A stretch of 64,000 nt of DNA from Streptomyces sp. AC1-42W (lineage in GTDB: Bacteria; Actinomycetota; Actinomycetes; Streptomycetales; Streptomycetaceae), in NCBI RefSeq assembly GCF_003248355.1, contig NZ_QKWY01000002.1:124001-188000 (forward strand). The letters are read 5' to 3'. Position 1 is the stretch's first letter; the number at the start of each line of letters is the position of its first letter. This document shows positions 16,131 through 25,293 of this stretch, one piece after another. The notes beneath the pieces were generated by a model that was not told where the DNA came from, made no database searches, and worked only from the letters and a program-made list of their open reading frames with translations. The position numbers were made by a program, and so were the translations under genes.

Positions 16131-16149
16131 CCGTCCGGGAGCCGGCGGC

Positions 16150-17016
16150 TCAGCGCCGTAGCGACAGGTCGGCCACGACGGGGCGGTGGTCCGAGGCAAG
16201 CGTCTCGGCCACCGCCGCGTCGCGTACCCGGACGGTGTCCTTCGAAACCGCCACGTAGTCGATCCGCAGGACCGGGTCCAGCGCCGGATACGTGGGCGCG
16301 CCGGGCTCGGCATCGGTCAGCTCCCGCCACAGCGGCGCCAGTTCGGGCGCGGCCGGCGGTGCGTTGAAGTCGCCGAGCAGGATCTGCCGCACCGGGCCCC
16401 GCTCCGACTCCCGGTCCTCCGCCATGATCCGCCGCGTGTCGGCCACCTGCGCGATACGGACGGACGGGTCGCCCCGGTAGTCGAGATGCGTGGCGTACAC
16501 GTGGACGGGCAGCCCGCGCACCTTCAGCACCACCTCGCCGAAGCCGGGCGCGGGCGCCGGGACCGGGTTCGGGTCCTGCGTGGAGAGCCGGGTCAGCTCG
16601 TGGTTCTCGGCGCTCACGATCCGGTACCGGGACAGCACCGCCACCCCGAACTCGCGCTCGGGCTCCCCTTCCGCCGCCGGGGCGAGGCTGTAGATGGGGG
16701 CGAAGGAGACCCGCATGCCCAGGCGCCGGGCCAGCTCGCCCGCCAGGTCGCGCCACTCGCTGCGGGCGCCCCAGTGGACGTCCACCTCCTGGAGCCCGAT
16801 GACGTCGGCGTCCAGCGCGCGCAGGGCGGCCACCTGCCGGTCGAGGTCGAAGACGCCATCCGTGCCGGCCCCGGCGTGGATGTTGTACGTGGCCACGCGC
16901 AGCGGCACCGACGCCCCCGGCCCGGGCCCCGTGGACGCCGTCGCGGGAGGCGCGAGCGCCGCCCCCAACAGGCCCGCTGCCACCAGGACTTCCACCGTGC
17001 GACGACGCAGCGACAT
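16150..17016 (-). CDS. Exported endonuclease/exonuclease/phosphatase-family protein
   Basis: A 288-residue protein from ATG 17016. Residues 1-28 form a signal peptide (basic start MSLRRRTVEV, hydrophobic VAAGLLGAALAPPATAS). The mature part has the EEP fold motifs: VATYNIHAG, DVIGLQEVD (metal Glu), VYATHLD, LLGDFNAPP (catalytic Asp and Asn), RIDYVAVS and a final SDHRPVVADL (Asp-His pair). Members hydrolyse phosphodiesters such as nucleic acids, phosphoinositides or sphingomyelin. Substrate is unknown. It is read divergently from the MFS gene. Confidence 0.88.
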   Translation of the reverse strand: MSLRRRTVEVLVAAGLLGAALAPPATASTGPGPGASVPLRVATYNIHAGAGTDGVFDLDRQVAALRALDADVIGLQEVDVHWGARSEWRDLAGELARRLGMRVSFAPIYSLAPAAEGEPEREFGVAVLSRYRIVSAENHELTRLSTQDPNPVPAPAPGFGEVVLKVRGLPVHVYATHLDYRGDPSVRIAQVADTRRIMAEDRESERGPVRQILLGDFNAPPAAPELAPLWRELTDAEPGAPTYPALDPVLRIDYVAVSKDTVRVRDAAVAETLASDHRPVVADLSLRR

Positions 17017-17107
17017 ATCACTCCTGCTTCCGGGAGCCGGTTCTCGGGGCGGATTTCGGCGACCGGCACCGTACCCACGAAAAGTCGCTTGTACGCCCCG
17101 GCGCGCT

Positions 17108-17147
17108 CCTATACGGTGTACAACCTCGCTCCTGTACACCGTATAGG
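17108..17147. promoter_or_regulatory. Perfect 15-bp inverted repeat: probable TetR-family operator
   Basis: CCTATACGGTGTACA at 17108-17122 is followed after a 10-base spacer by its exact complement TGTACACCGTATAGG at 17133-17147. It sits 38 bp upstream of the MFS start and in the divergent region with the exported nuclease-fold gene. The long perfect dyad fits binding by the TetR-type regulator encoded just after the transporter, giving drug-inducible control. Confidence 0.8.
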
Positions 17148-17184
17148 GGCGCCGCTCGAACACCGACGACAGCAGGGAGTACCT

Positions 17185-18711
17185 ATGACGGCGACCGACG
17201 CCGCGAAGAACCACCCGCTCGCCCCACCGAGCCACCCGCAGCGCTGGTTGATCCTCGGCGTCATCTGTCTCGCCCAGCTGACCGTGCTGCTCGACAACAC
17301 CGTCCTCAACGTCGCGATCCCCTCCCTCACCCGGGAACTGGACGCCTCCACCGCCGATGTGCAGTGGATGATCAACGCCTACTCGCTCGTCCAGTCCGGG
17401 CTGCTGCTCACGGCCGGCAGTTCCGCCGACCGCTACGGGCGCAAGAAGATGCTGGTCGCCGGGCTCGCCCTGTTCGGCATCGGCTCCCTGATCGCCGGGC
17501 TCGCCGAGTCCTCCGCACAACTGATCGCCGCGCGGGCCGGCATGGGCGTCGGCGGCGCGCTGCTGATGACCACCACGCTCGCCGTCGTCGTGCAGATCTT
17601 CGACGACAGTGAGCGGGTCAAGGCGATCGGCATCTGGTCCACCGTCAGCTCGCTCGGCTTCGCGGTCGGCCCGCTGATCGGCGGCGTGATGCTCGACCAC
17701 TTCTGGTGGGGCGCGATCTTCCTCATCAACATCCCCGTCGCCGTGATCGGCCTGGTGGCCGTGGTGCGGCTGGTCCCCGAGTCGAAGAACGCGAGCGGCG
17801 ACCGCCCCGACCTGCTGGGCGCGCTGCTCTCCACCATCGGCATGGCCGCCGTCGTGTACGCGATCATCTCCGGCCCCGAGCACGGCTGGACGTCCGGCCG
17901 GGTGCTGCTGACCGCGTTCACCGGCGCCGCCGTGCTCACCGGCTTCGTGCTCTGGGAGCTGCACATCCCGTACCCGATGCTGGACATGCACTTCTTCCGC
18001 GACCAGCGGTTCGTCGGGGCGGTCGCGGGCGCGGTCCTCGTCGCCTTCGGCATGGGCGGCTCGCTGTTCCTGCTCACCCAGCAGCTCCAGTTCGTCCTGG
18101 GCTACGGGCCGCTGGAGGCGGGGCTGCGTACGGCACCGCTCGCCCTGAGCGTCGTCGCGCTGAACCTCACCGGGCTCGGCGCCCGGCTGGTCCCGAAGCT
18201 GGGCACGCCCGCCACCATCGCCACGGGCATGGGGCTGCTCGCGGCCGGGCTCGCCGCGATCGCGCTGCTCGGCCGGCACGGCTACGGCGGCACGCTGCTC
18301 GGGCTGCTGGTCATGGGCGCCGGCATCGCGCTCGCCATGCCCGCGATGGCCAACGCCATCATGAGCGCCATCCCGCCGGAGAAGGCCGGAGTGGGCGCCG
18401 GGGTCAACGGCACCCTCGCGGAATGCGGCAACGGCCTCGGGGTCGCCGTCCTCGGCGCGGTCCTCAACTCCCGGTTCGCCGCGCTCGTCCCATCGGCCGT
18501 CGGCGCCGCCTCGCTGCCCGCCGCCCTGGCCGCGGCGCACGGCGCGGAGGAGCGGGCGCGCATCACGGACGCGTTCGCCTCCGGCCTGGAGACCAGCATG
18601 CTCGGCGGGGCCGTCGCCGTACTCGCCGGCGGACTCCTGGCCGCCCTGCTGCTGCGCCGGGCGGAGCGAGGACAATCGGCACCGGCTGATCCGGCCGCGA
18701 CAGCGGCATAG
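17185..18711 (+). CDS. MFS drug-efflux transporter, DHA2 (EmrB/QacA) family
   Basis: A 508-residue protein with about 14 hydrophobic segments from ATG 17185, after GCAGGGAG. It carries the family motifs: LLDNTVLNVAIPSL in helix 1, ADRYGRKKMLVAGL (motif A) and the motif C-like GFAVGPLIGGVMLDH in helix 5. It exports hydrophobic compounds by proton antiport. A perfect operator-like dyad lies just upstream and a TetR-type regulator downstream in the same direction, so this is a typical inducible efflux pair. Confidence 0.9.
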   Translation: MTATDAAKNHPLAPPSHPQRWLILGVICLAQLTVLLDNTVLNVAIPSLTRELDASTADVQWMINAYSLVQSGLLLTAGSSADRYGRKKMLVAGLALFGIGSLIAGLAESSAQLIAARAGMGVGGALLMTTTLAVVVQIFDDSERVKAIGIWSTVSSLGFAVGPLIGGVMLDHFWWGAIFLINIPVAVIGLVAVVRLVPESKNASGDRPDLLGALLSTIGMAAVVYAIISGPEHGWTSGRVLLTAFTGAAVLTGFVLWELHIPYPMLDMHFFRDQRFVGAVAGAVLVAFGMGGSLFLLTQQLQFVLGYGPLEAGLRTAPLALSVVALNLTGLGARLVPKLGTPATIATGMGLLAAGLAAIALLGRHGYGGTLLGLLVMGAGIALAMPAMANAIMSAIPPEKAGVGAGVNGTLAECGNGLGVAVLGAVLNSRFAALVPSAVGAASLPAALAAAHGAEERARITDAFASGLETSMLGGAVAVLAGGLLAALLLRRAERGQSAPADPAATAA

Positions 18712-18850
18712 CATCAGAGGGGACCACCGGACCGCACTGCTCCGTTTACCGGGCGGCCGGTACGCGGTCGGCACGCGGCTCGTCCGCGTCCGGCGCGTCC
18801 GGTGTGCGGGCCGGTCCGTTCGTCCCGCCGGTGAGACGAGGGAGTGCGCC

Positions 18851-19633
18851 ATGGTGTCCGCGGCCGACCGCGTGAAGAACCCTGTCCGGACCAGCGTGTG
18901 GCTGAACAACCGGCCACCCGCGCGCTCCCGGCGCGCCGACCAGCCGGCCGGGCTCGACCGGGAGCGGATCACCGCCGCCTCGGTGCGGCTGCTCGACGCG
19001 GAGGGCCTGGCCAAGTTCTCCATGCGCCGGCTCGCCGCCGAACTGAACGTCACCGCGATGTCCCTGTACTGGTACGTGGACACCAAGGACGACCTGCTGG
19101 AGCTGGCCCTCGACGCGGTCTACGCCGAGATCGGACCGCCGGCCGGGGAGGCCGGCTGGCAGGACCGGCTCCGCGAACTGGCCGGGGCGTACCGGGGGCT
19201 GCTCGTCCGGCACCCCTGGGTCTCGCCGCTCGCGGGCAAGTTCCTGAACCTGGGCCCGCACTCGCTGCTGGTGACCCACGCCATCCAGGACGTGATCCGC
19301 GCGACCGGCCTGCCCGCCGAGGGCCGCAGCGGCGCGCTGTCGGCGGTCTTCCAGTTCGTGTACGGATTCGGCACGGTGGAGGGCCAGTTCGCGCAGCGCA
19401 GTGCGGAGGCCGGGCTCACCCAGGACCAGTACTTCCGGCAGGCCATGTCGGCGATCCGGGAGCAGCCCGGACTCGACGAGTTCGTGGAGGACTCGCGGGA
19501 CATGATGGCAGCGCGCGGCGGCGCCACCATCCAGGAGATGCGCGACCGCGACTTCGTCTTCGCGCTGGACCTGCTGATCGCGGGCATCGACGCGATGCGG
19601 GACCGGGGACCCGCGAACGCTCCCGCTCAGTAG
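18851..19633 (+). CDS. TetR-family transcriptional repressor
   Basis: A 260-residue protein from ATG 18851, after GAGGGAG. An N-terminal extension of about 38 residues is followed by the helix-turn-helix (ITAASVRLLDAEGLAKFSMRRLAAELNVTAMSLYWYVDTKDDLLELALD). The MSLYWYV/K pattern and the C-terminal domain resemble the TetR_C subgroup that binds drugs such as tetracyclines. It follows the MFS gene by 139 bp and likely binds the dyad at 17108-17147. Its end overlaps the convergent dehydrogenase gene by 7 bases. Confidence 0.88.
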   Translation: MVSAADRVKNPVRTSVWLNNRPPARSRRADQPAGLDRERITAASVRLLDAEGLAKFSMRRLAAELNVTAMSLYWYVDTKDDLLELALDAVYAEIGPPAGEAGWQDRLRELAGAYRGLLVRHPWVSPLAGKFLNLGPHSLLVTHAIQDVIRATGLPAEGRSGALSAVFQFVYGFGTVEGQFAQRSAEAGLTQDQYFRQAMSAIREQPGLDEFVEDSRDMMAARGGATIQEMRDRDFVFALDLLIAGIDAMRDRGPANAPAQ

Positions 19634-20547
19634 CCCCGCGCCGGGTCCACGGCGAGCGCCGGTCTCTTCCCGGCCGCCAACTCCCGCAGACACGTGGTGA
19701 AGTCCGCGACGACGTCCTCGTCCGCCGTGATGCCCGCCGAGTGGGAGGTGACGACCGTACGGGGCAGCCGCCAGCACGGATGGCCGGGTCCGGGCGGCTC
19801 GTCCGGGAGGACGTCGAGCACCGCCCGCCCCACCGTCCCGGCGCGCAGCGCGTCCCCGAGCGCCCCCAGGTCCACCGTCGCGCCCCGCCCCACGTTGAGG
19901 AAGGTCGCCCCGCCCATCGCGGCGAACCGGTCCGCGCCGAAGTAGCCGGTGGTCGCCCGGGTCAGCGGGAGCGCGGCCACCACCCAGCGGGCGGCCACCG
20001 GTTCACCGGCCGGGACGACCGCGTCGAAGCCGGCCGGCACCGGGCGCGGGGTGCGGACGGCGGCCACGGTCCGGATGGCGCAGGCCCGCAGCAGCGCGCC
20101 CACCGCGGAGCCGATGCGTCCGGTGCCGTGGACGACGGCGGTCTGCCCGGCGACGAGTTCCGAGGGGAGCCGGCGCCACTCGGCGCGGGCGTGCTGCGCC
20201 GCGTACCCGGGGACGGACTGGCACTCGGCCAGCACCCAGCCGAGCACGTACTGCGCGATCCGCTCGCCCATCCGCCCCACGGTCCGGGTCAGCGGCACCC
20301 CGGACGGCCAGGGCCGGTCGCCGCGCAGCACCAGCGCGTCCGTGCCCGCGTTGACGCTGTGGAACCAGACCAGGTCCGGGCCGCGCAGCGCGTCGGGCAG
20401 GACGGCGCCCACGTACACGAAGGGGCCCTCGCCCGGAGCGCGTTCGACGGGCCGGCCGGTGGCCGCCGACAGCCCGCGCACGGCGGCGTCACCGACCTCG
20501 GGCCCGGCGACGATCCGGGCCCGGTCCAGCAGGCCGGGCGCGATCAC
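19627..20547 (-). CDS. D-2-hydroxyacid dehydrogenase family protein
   Basis: A 306-residue NAD(P)-dependent dehydrogenase from GTG 20547. The Rossmann motif is VVHGTGRIGSAVGALL. Family residues are visible as FLNVGRGATVDLGAL (substrate Arg), VLDVLPDEPPG (Glu) and VTSHSAGIT (catalytic His). The N-terminal part is short. Enzymes of this family reduce 2-keto acids; the substrate is unknown. It precedes the YceI gene on the opposite side of a gap of about 110 bp and is co-directional with it. Confidence 0.82.
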   Translation of the reverse strand: MIAPGLLDRARIVAGPEVGDAAVRGLSAATGRPVERAPGEGPFVYVGAVLPDALRGPDLVWFHSVNAGTDALVLRGDRPWPSGVPLTRTVGRMGERIAQYVLGWVLAECQSVPGYAAQHARAEWRRLPSELVAGQTAVVHGTGRIGSAVGALLRACAIRTVAAVRTPRPVPAGFDAVVPAGEPVAARWVVAALPLTRATTGYFGADRFAAMGGATFLNVGRGATVDLGALGDALRAGTVGRAVLDVLPDEPPGPGHPCWRLPRTVVTSHSAGITADEDVVADFTTCLRELAAGKRPALAVDPARGY

Positions 20548-20656
20548 GGGGCGAGCCGGGCCGGAAGGCCGCCGGTGGCCGGCAGGGCGTCGAGGGCCGC
20601 GGTCGTGTTCGTCGCGATGTCGGGTGCCATGGCCTCGACCCTACGACCGGGGAGTG

Positions 20657-21475
20657 TCAGACGGCGGGCAGGGAATCGCCCCGCACGGCCTGGATGTCCA
20701 GTTCGACGCGGAGGGTGGTGCCGATCGCCGAGATGCCGGTCTGGACGACCTGGTTGTAGTTCATGGCGAAGTCCTCGCGGCGCAGTTCGGCCGTGGCGCC
20801 GAACGCCGCGCGCACCCCGCCCCACGGGTCCGGGCCGGTTCCCAGGTAGCTGAGGTCCAGGTCGACGGGGCGCTTCACGCCGCGCATGGTCAGCTCGCCG
20901 TGCACGGTCCAGCGGTCCGGGCCGGCCGGGGTCAGCCCGCTGGAGCGGTAGGTGATCTCCGGGAACCGGTCGGTGTCCAGGAAGTCGGGGGAGCGCAGGT
21001 GCTTGTCGCGCATGTCGTTGCCGGTGTCGATGCTCGCCGCGTCGATGACCGCCTCCACCCGGGAGTCCTGGACGTCCGCCGCGATCTCGACGCGCCCGCC
21101 GAACCCGGTGAACCGGCCGCGCACGCTGGAGATCCCCAGGTGCCGTGCGACCGCGCCCACCGAGGAGTGCGCTGGGTCCAGCGACCAGGTGCCGGGCGGC
21201 GGCAGCTCCACCCCGCCCTGCCGGTGCAGCACCACCGTGCCGGCCTCGACGGTGCCGCTCGCCGTGACGAGGGCGGTGGAGGCGGTGGGGGCGTAGCCGA
21301 CCGCCGTCACGATGACCGTGTACGCGCCCGCGGGCAGCGGGGTGTCGGCCCGTACCGTCCCGGTCTCGTCGGCGGCGGCCCGCAGTACCTGGGTGCCGGT
21401 CATGTCGGTGACCGTCACCACGGCGTGCTGGACGGCCCAGCCGTCCCGCGTCCGTACCTGCGCGCGAAGTCCCAT
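20657..21475 (-). CDS. YceI-family protein with N-terminal carboxypeptidase-regulatory-like domain
   Basis: A 272-residue protein from ATG 21475, after AGGAGAGAACGGC. Residues about 1-85 form a CarboxypepD_reg/CnaB-like beta domain (VVTVTDMTGTQVLRAAADETG...). Residues about 95-270 are a YceI lipocalin-like domain (TWSLDPAHSSVGAVARHLGISSVRGRF, DKHLRSPDFLDTDRFPEITYRS). YceI proteins bind isoprenoid lipids in a beta barrel. No signal peptide is visible, so it may be cytoplasmic. The same beta domain occurs three times in the tail of the next upstream gene product, suggesting a functional link. Confidence 0.85.
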   Translation of the reverse strand: MGLRAQVRTRDGWAVQHAVVTVTDMTGTQVLRAAADETGTVRADTPLPAGAYTVIVTAVGYAPTASTALVTASGTVEAGTVVLHRQGGVELPPPGTWSLDPAHSSVGAVARHLGISSVRGRFTGFGGRVEIAADVQDSRVEAVIDAASIDTGNDMRDKHLRSPDFLDTDRFPEITYRSSGLTPAGPDRWTVHGELTMRGVKRPVDLDLSYLGTGPDPWGGVRAAFGATAELRREDFAMNYNQVVQTGISAIGTTLRVELDIQAVRGDSLPAV

Positions 21476-21681
21476 GCCGTTCTCTCCTTGCCGATGCCCC
21501 GCCCGCTCGTCGCGGCCGGTCGTTCCATGAGTCGGGCCCCGGGGCGGGGACCGGCAGGCCGTCCCCTGCCTGCCGTCCCCGCCGCCGGGGCCCATGTCCC
21601 CGGGGCGCGGCGCCTCCGCTCACAGAACGCCGCCCACCAGGGGTCCGTGGGGGTCCGGGGTTCTACCCCGAACCGCTCTCG

Positions 21682-24147
21682 TTACTCGCCGGGATGGGCG
21701 AGTTCGATGTCGTGGCCGTCCACCCCGTGGCCGGCCACGGTCAGCGCACCGGCCACCGGCGGGTAGCCGTTGGCGACGACGGTGTACTCGCCCGCGTCCA
21801 GGTCGGCGAAGGCGTACGCCCCGTCCTCCCCGGTCGTCGAGTGGGCGACCACGTTGCCGGCCGCGTCCACCAGCGTGACCCGCGCGTCCGGCAGCGGGCA
21901 CCGGCCCGCCCCGGCCCGTACGACGCCCTGGACCAGCGCACCGGCCCGCAGGGCGGCCTCGACCCGGGTGGTGCCCTGGCCGCCGACCTCCACCGGCAGG
22001 GCCAGCGGGCGGAATCCGGCCGCGTTGACCGCGACGGTGACCGCGCCGGGGACCAGCTCGCCGAAGGCGAAGCCGCCGTCCTCGCCGGACTTGCCGGTGG
22101 CCAGTACGTCGCCGCGTACATCGGTCACGACGACCACGGCGTCCGCGACCGGTGCCCCGCTCCCGGCGTCCCGGACGGTGCCGGCCAGGCCGCTGGTCCC
22201 GGCGAGCAGGATGTCGTGGGCCAGCGGCTCGTCGCCGACGACCACGGTGGACGCCTGCGGCTGGAAGCCGTCGGCCGAGGCGATCAGCACGTACGAACCG
22301 GCGCCCGGGGCGTCCAGCGCGTAGCCGCCGTCTTCCCGCGCTGCGGCGATGCCCAGCTGGCGGCCGCCGAGCGAGATCAGGGTGACGGCGGCCCGGCCGA
22401 CCGGGACGCCCTCGGCGCCCCGGACCACGCCGCTGACGAGGATGCCGTCCTCGGCGAGGTCCACCGGGAGGGCCGCCGCTGCGGCCTCCGCCCCGGCCTC
22501 GGCGGGGGTTTCGGCGGGGGTTTCGGCGGGGACGCCGGCCGCCGGGACCGGCGCGCCCGTCTCGCTCACGGCCTTCGTCCTGAGCGCGACCTCCTTGATG
22601 AACAGCGTGATCAGGAAGGCGACCAGGGCGGACGGGGCGGCGTACAGGAAGACGTCGCCGACGCCATGTCCGTAAGCGGCCTCCATGACCGTGCGGAACG
22701 GGGCGGGCAGCTTGTCCAGGTCGGGGATGCCCCCACCGGCCGTGCCGCCGTGGCCCAGGGCCGCGCCCTCGGGACCGAGGTCCGCGAGGCCCTCCTTGAC
22801 GTAGCGGGTGACGCGGTTCGCCAGGACGGCGCCCAGCGCCGAGACGCCGATCGCACCACCGAGGGACCGGAAGAACGTGACGACGGACGAGGCCGAACCG
22901 AGGTCGGACGGGTCCACCTGGTTCTGCGTGGCGAGCACCAGGTTCTGCATCATCATGCCGATGCCGAGACCCATCACGAACATGTAGACGGCGATGTGCC
23001 AGTACGTCGTGTCGTAGCGGATCGTGCCCAGCAGGCCCAGCCCGGCGGTGACCAGGAAGCCACCGCTGACCAGCCACGCCTTCCAGCGACCGGTCTTGGT
23101 GATGATCTGGCCGGAGACGGTCGAGGAGATGAACAGACCGCCGATCATCGGAATGGTCATCACACCGGACATCGTCGGCGACTTGCCGCGCGCCAGCTGG
23201 AAGTACTGGCTGAAGAAGACGGTGCCGGCGAACATCGCGATACCGACGAACAGCGAGGCGAGCGACGCGAGCGTGATGGTCCGGTTGCGGAAGAGGCGCA
23301 GCGGGATGATCGGCTCACTGGCGCGGGACTCGACGAGGACGAAGACCAGGGCGAGGAGCAGGGAGCCCACCAGCATCACGCCGGTCTGCCAGGACATCCA
23401 GTCGTACGTGGCGCCCGCGAACGTCACCCACAGCAGGAGCAGCGAGACGGCTGCGCTGATGAAGAAGGCGCCGGTCCAGTCGACCTTGACGTCCCGCTTG
23501 ACGACGGGGAGCTTGAGGGTCTTCTGGAGCACGATCAGGGCGATCACCGCGAACGGCACACCCACGTAGAAGCACCAGCGCCAGCCCATCCAGCTGGTGT
23601 CGGTGATGACGCCGCCGAGCAGCGGGCCGCCGACGGTGGCGACGGCGAAGACCGCGCCGATGTAGCCGCTGTACCGGCCGCGCTCGCGTGGGGCGATCAT
23701 GGCGGCCATCACGATCTGGGCGAGGGCGGAGAGACCGCCGACGCCGATGCCCTGCACCACACGGCAGGCGATCAGCATGCCCGCGCTGGTCGAGAGGCCG
23801 GCCACGACCGAGGCCGCGACATAGATGATCAGGGCTATCTGGACCAGCAGCTTCTTGCTGAACAGGTCGGCGAGCTTGCCCCAGAGCGGGGTGGTCGCCG
23901 TCATCGCCAGCAGCGAGGCCGTGACGACCCAGGTGTAGGCGCTCTGGCCGCCGCCCAGGTCGGCGATGATCTCCGGCAGGGCGTTGGAGACGACGGTGGA
24001 CGACAGGATCGCGACGAACATGCCGAGCAGCAGCCCGGCGAGCGCCTCCATGATCTGCCGGTGTGTCATCGGCGCGCCGCCGGAGGCGTCATGGCCTCCG
24101 TGCTTGGCGTGGCCGCCCCGCACACCGGTTGGTGTGGTCGTAGCCAT
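21682..24147 (-). CDS. DHA2 MFS transporter with a C-terminal tail of three carboxypeptidase-regulatory-like domains
   Basis: An 821-residue protein from ATG 24147. Residues about 25-545 form a 14-helix EmrB/QacA-type exporter (ILSSTVVSNALPEI, LADLFSKKLL motif A, GGPLLGGVITD motif C). After an Ala/Glu/Pro linker come three beta-sandwich repeats of about 85 residues each (GILVSGVVRGAEGVPVGRAAVTL; GLAGTVRDAGSGAPVADAVVVV; LVQGVVRAGAGRCPLPDARVTL). The start follows the MarR gene's TAA directly (TAAATG), with AAGGAC as ribosome-binding site. In a 14-helix carrier the tail is expected on the cytoplasmic side, which is unusual for such domains. Confidence 0.9.
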   Translation of the reverse strand: MATTTPTGVRGGHAKHGGHDASGGAPMTHRQIMEALAGLLLGMFVAILSSTVVSNALPEIIADLGGGQSAYTWVVTASLLAMTATTPLWGKLADLFSKKLLVQIALIIYVAASVVAGLSTSAGMLIACRVVQGIGVGGLSALAQIVMAAMIAPRERGRYSGYIGAVFAVATVGGPLLGGVITDTSWMGWRWCFYVGVPFAVIALIVLQKTLKLPVVKRDVKVDWTGAFFISAAVSLLLLWVTFAGATYDWMSWQTGVMLVGSLLLALVFVLVESRASEPIIPLRLFRNRTITLASLASLFVGIAMFAGTVFFSQYFQLARGKSPTMSGVMTIPMIGGLFISSTVSGQIITKTGRWKAWLVSGGFLVTAGLGLLGTIRYDTTYWHIAVYMFVMGLGIGMMMQNLVLATQNQVDPSDLGSASSVVTFFRSLGGAIGVSALGAVLANRVTRYVKEGLADLGPEGAALGHGGTAGGGIPDLDKLPAPFRTVMEAAYGHGVGDVFLYAAPSALVAFLITLFIKEVALRTKAVSETGAPVPAAGVPAETPAETPAEAGAEAAAAALPVDLAEDGILVSGVVRGAEGVPVGRAAVTLISLGGRQLGIAAAREDGGYALDAPGAGSYVLIASADGFQPQASTVVVGDEPLAHDILLAGTSGLAGTVRDAGSGAPVADAVVVVTDVRGDVLATGKSGEDGGFAFGELVPGAVTVAVNAAGFRPLALPVEVGGQGTTRVEAALRAGALVQGVVRAGAGRCPLPDARVTLVDAAGNVVAHSTTGEDGAYAFADLDAGEYTVVANGYPPVAGALTVAGHGVDGHDIELAHPGE

Positions 24148-24711
24148 TTAAGTCCTTGTCTTCGCTTCTGTTTGCACAGGTGTACGGGTGTACGAGTCGT
24201 GGTGGGCGTCCGGCTGCCGGGGGCGGCAGTCGGCGCCGTGCTTCCCGGGGGAGCACCCTCCGGCGCCGCGGCAGGAGAAGCTGTCGCGCAGCCGGGCGAG
24301 CAACGTGTTGAGCTGGCCGACCTCGGCGTCGGTCCAGTCGTGCAGATGGCCGGCGAACATCTCGGTCGACCGGCGGGAGAGGTCGTCGAGCACCTCTTCC
24401 CCCGCGGGGGTCAGCCGCAGGATGCGGGAGCGCTTGTCCGCCGGGTCCGGGAACCGTTCGATCCAGCCCCGCTCCGCCACATGGGCGACGTGCCGGCTGG
24501 TCACCGACATGTCGACGGCGAGCAGCTCGGCCAGCCGGCTGATCCGCATCTCCCCGTGCCGGCTCAGCAGAGTCAGCACGGCGGCGGAGCCGGCGGGGCA
24601 CTCGGCGGGCAGGATGCGGGCGAGACCCCTCTTGACGGCCCCGATGGCGCTGAGCTGCCGGGCCAGTTCTTCGTACTGACTCCGTCCGGCCACGGGACCC
24701 CCAGATCTCAC
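24148..24711 (-). CDS. MarR-family transcriptional regulator
   Basis: A 187-residue regulator, start GTG 24711 (a GTG at 24693 is also possible). The winged helix spans about residues 40-110 (MRISRLAELLAVDMSVTSRHVAHVAERGWIERFPDPADKRSRILRLTPAG) with the typical wing DKRSR. The C-terminal end is Cys/His-containing (SFSCRGAGGCSPGKHGADC) and could sense oxidation or metal. It is the first gene of an operon with the MFS exporter. Two short palindromes immediately upstream are likely its own operators. Confidence 0.88.
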   Translation of the reverse strand: MRSGGPVAGRSQYEELARQLSAIGAVKRGLARILPAECPAGSAAVLTLLSRHGEMRISRLAELLAVDMSVTSRHVAHVAERGWIERFPDPADKRSRILRLTPAGEEVLDDLSRRSTEMFAGHLHDWTDAEVGQLNTLLARLRDSFSCRGAGGCSPGKHGADCRPRQPDAHHDSYTRTPVQTEAKTRT

Positions 24712-24722
24712 CGGTCATCTTG

Positions 24723-24764
24723 TTGCTTAGGGCAACCATAGAAGCCGTTGGTTGCTACAGGCAA
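24723..24764. promoter_or_regulatory. Paired TTGC-N5-GCAA palindromes: probable MarR operator
   Basis: TTGCTTAGGGCAA at 24723-24735 and TTGCTACAGGCAA at 24752-24764 are two copies of TTGC-N5-GCAA, 29 bases apart. They lie just upstream of the MarR gene start, the usual place for autoregulation by this family. The spacing of nearly three helical turns would place two dimers on the same DNA face. Confidence 0.7.
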
Positions 24765-24945
24765 ACGAAATGGGGCTTGCTGGGGTAAAGGAACGCAAAA
24801 GGCTCCGTAGGGCGCTGGTCAAACCCGCAGGCCGTGCGGTAGGAGGCGCCCTGATGTGGTCCGTGCCACATGGGGGGCGATCGGCGGGCGGAGACCGGGG
24901 GTTGGGGGTTGGGCCGTTCGCCCGAGTTCGCTAGGGTCCTGCGAC

Positions 24946-25158
24946 ATGGCACACAATCCCCACGCACCGCAGGGCCCCGAGGGCTCCTACGACCCGGCCG
25001 GCAGTACCCAGATGTTCCGCGCCTTCGTGGACGAGGGCGAGCCGCAGCGCGCCCAACAGCCCGCGGCCACCTCCTCCGGCCCGAGGACGGGCCTGATCGC
25101 CGGCATCGTCGCGGTGGTCGTCGTGCTGGGCGCGGTGGCCTGGCTCGCCCTGAGCTGA
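24946..25158 (+). CDS. Small single-pass membrane protein
   Basis: A 70-residue protein from ATG 24946. The N-terminal half is polar (HNPHAPQGPEGSYDPAGSTQMF) and the C-terminus is one hydrophobic helix (TGLIAGIVAVVVVLGAVAWLALS), so it is probably C-tail anchored. No catalytic motif is seen. It stands alone between a MarR operon and a sigma-factor gene; function unknown. Confidence 0.65.
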   Translation: MAHNPHAPQGPEGSYDPAGSTQMFRAFVDEGEPQRAQQPAATSSGPRTGLIAGIVAVVVVLGAVAWLALS

Positions 25159-25293
25159 GGTCCGCCGGCCCGTCCATGACCGCGGTCCCGTCCGGGGCCG
25201 CGGCCGTCTTCTCGTACCTGCCGCTGTCCGTGCCGATCCGCGCGGGCGGCGGCGCCGTCGTTTCCGGGCGCCGCCGTCGTGGATCGCGCCGGA

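Noticed and set aside
13509..16313. Very long minus-strand frame opposite the membrane glycosyltransferases
   Set aside because: Low-complexity composition; the plus strand holds two recognisable proteins with membrane helices and overlapping starts.
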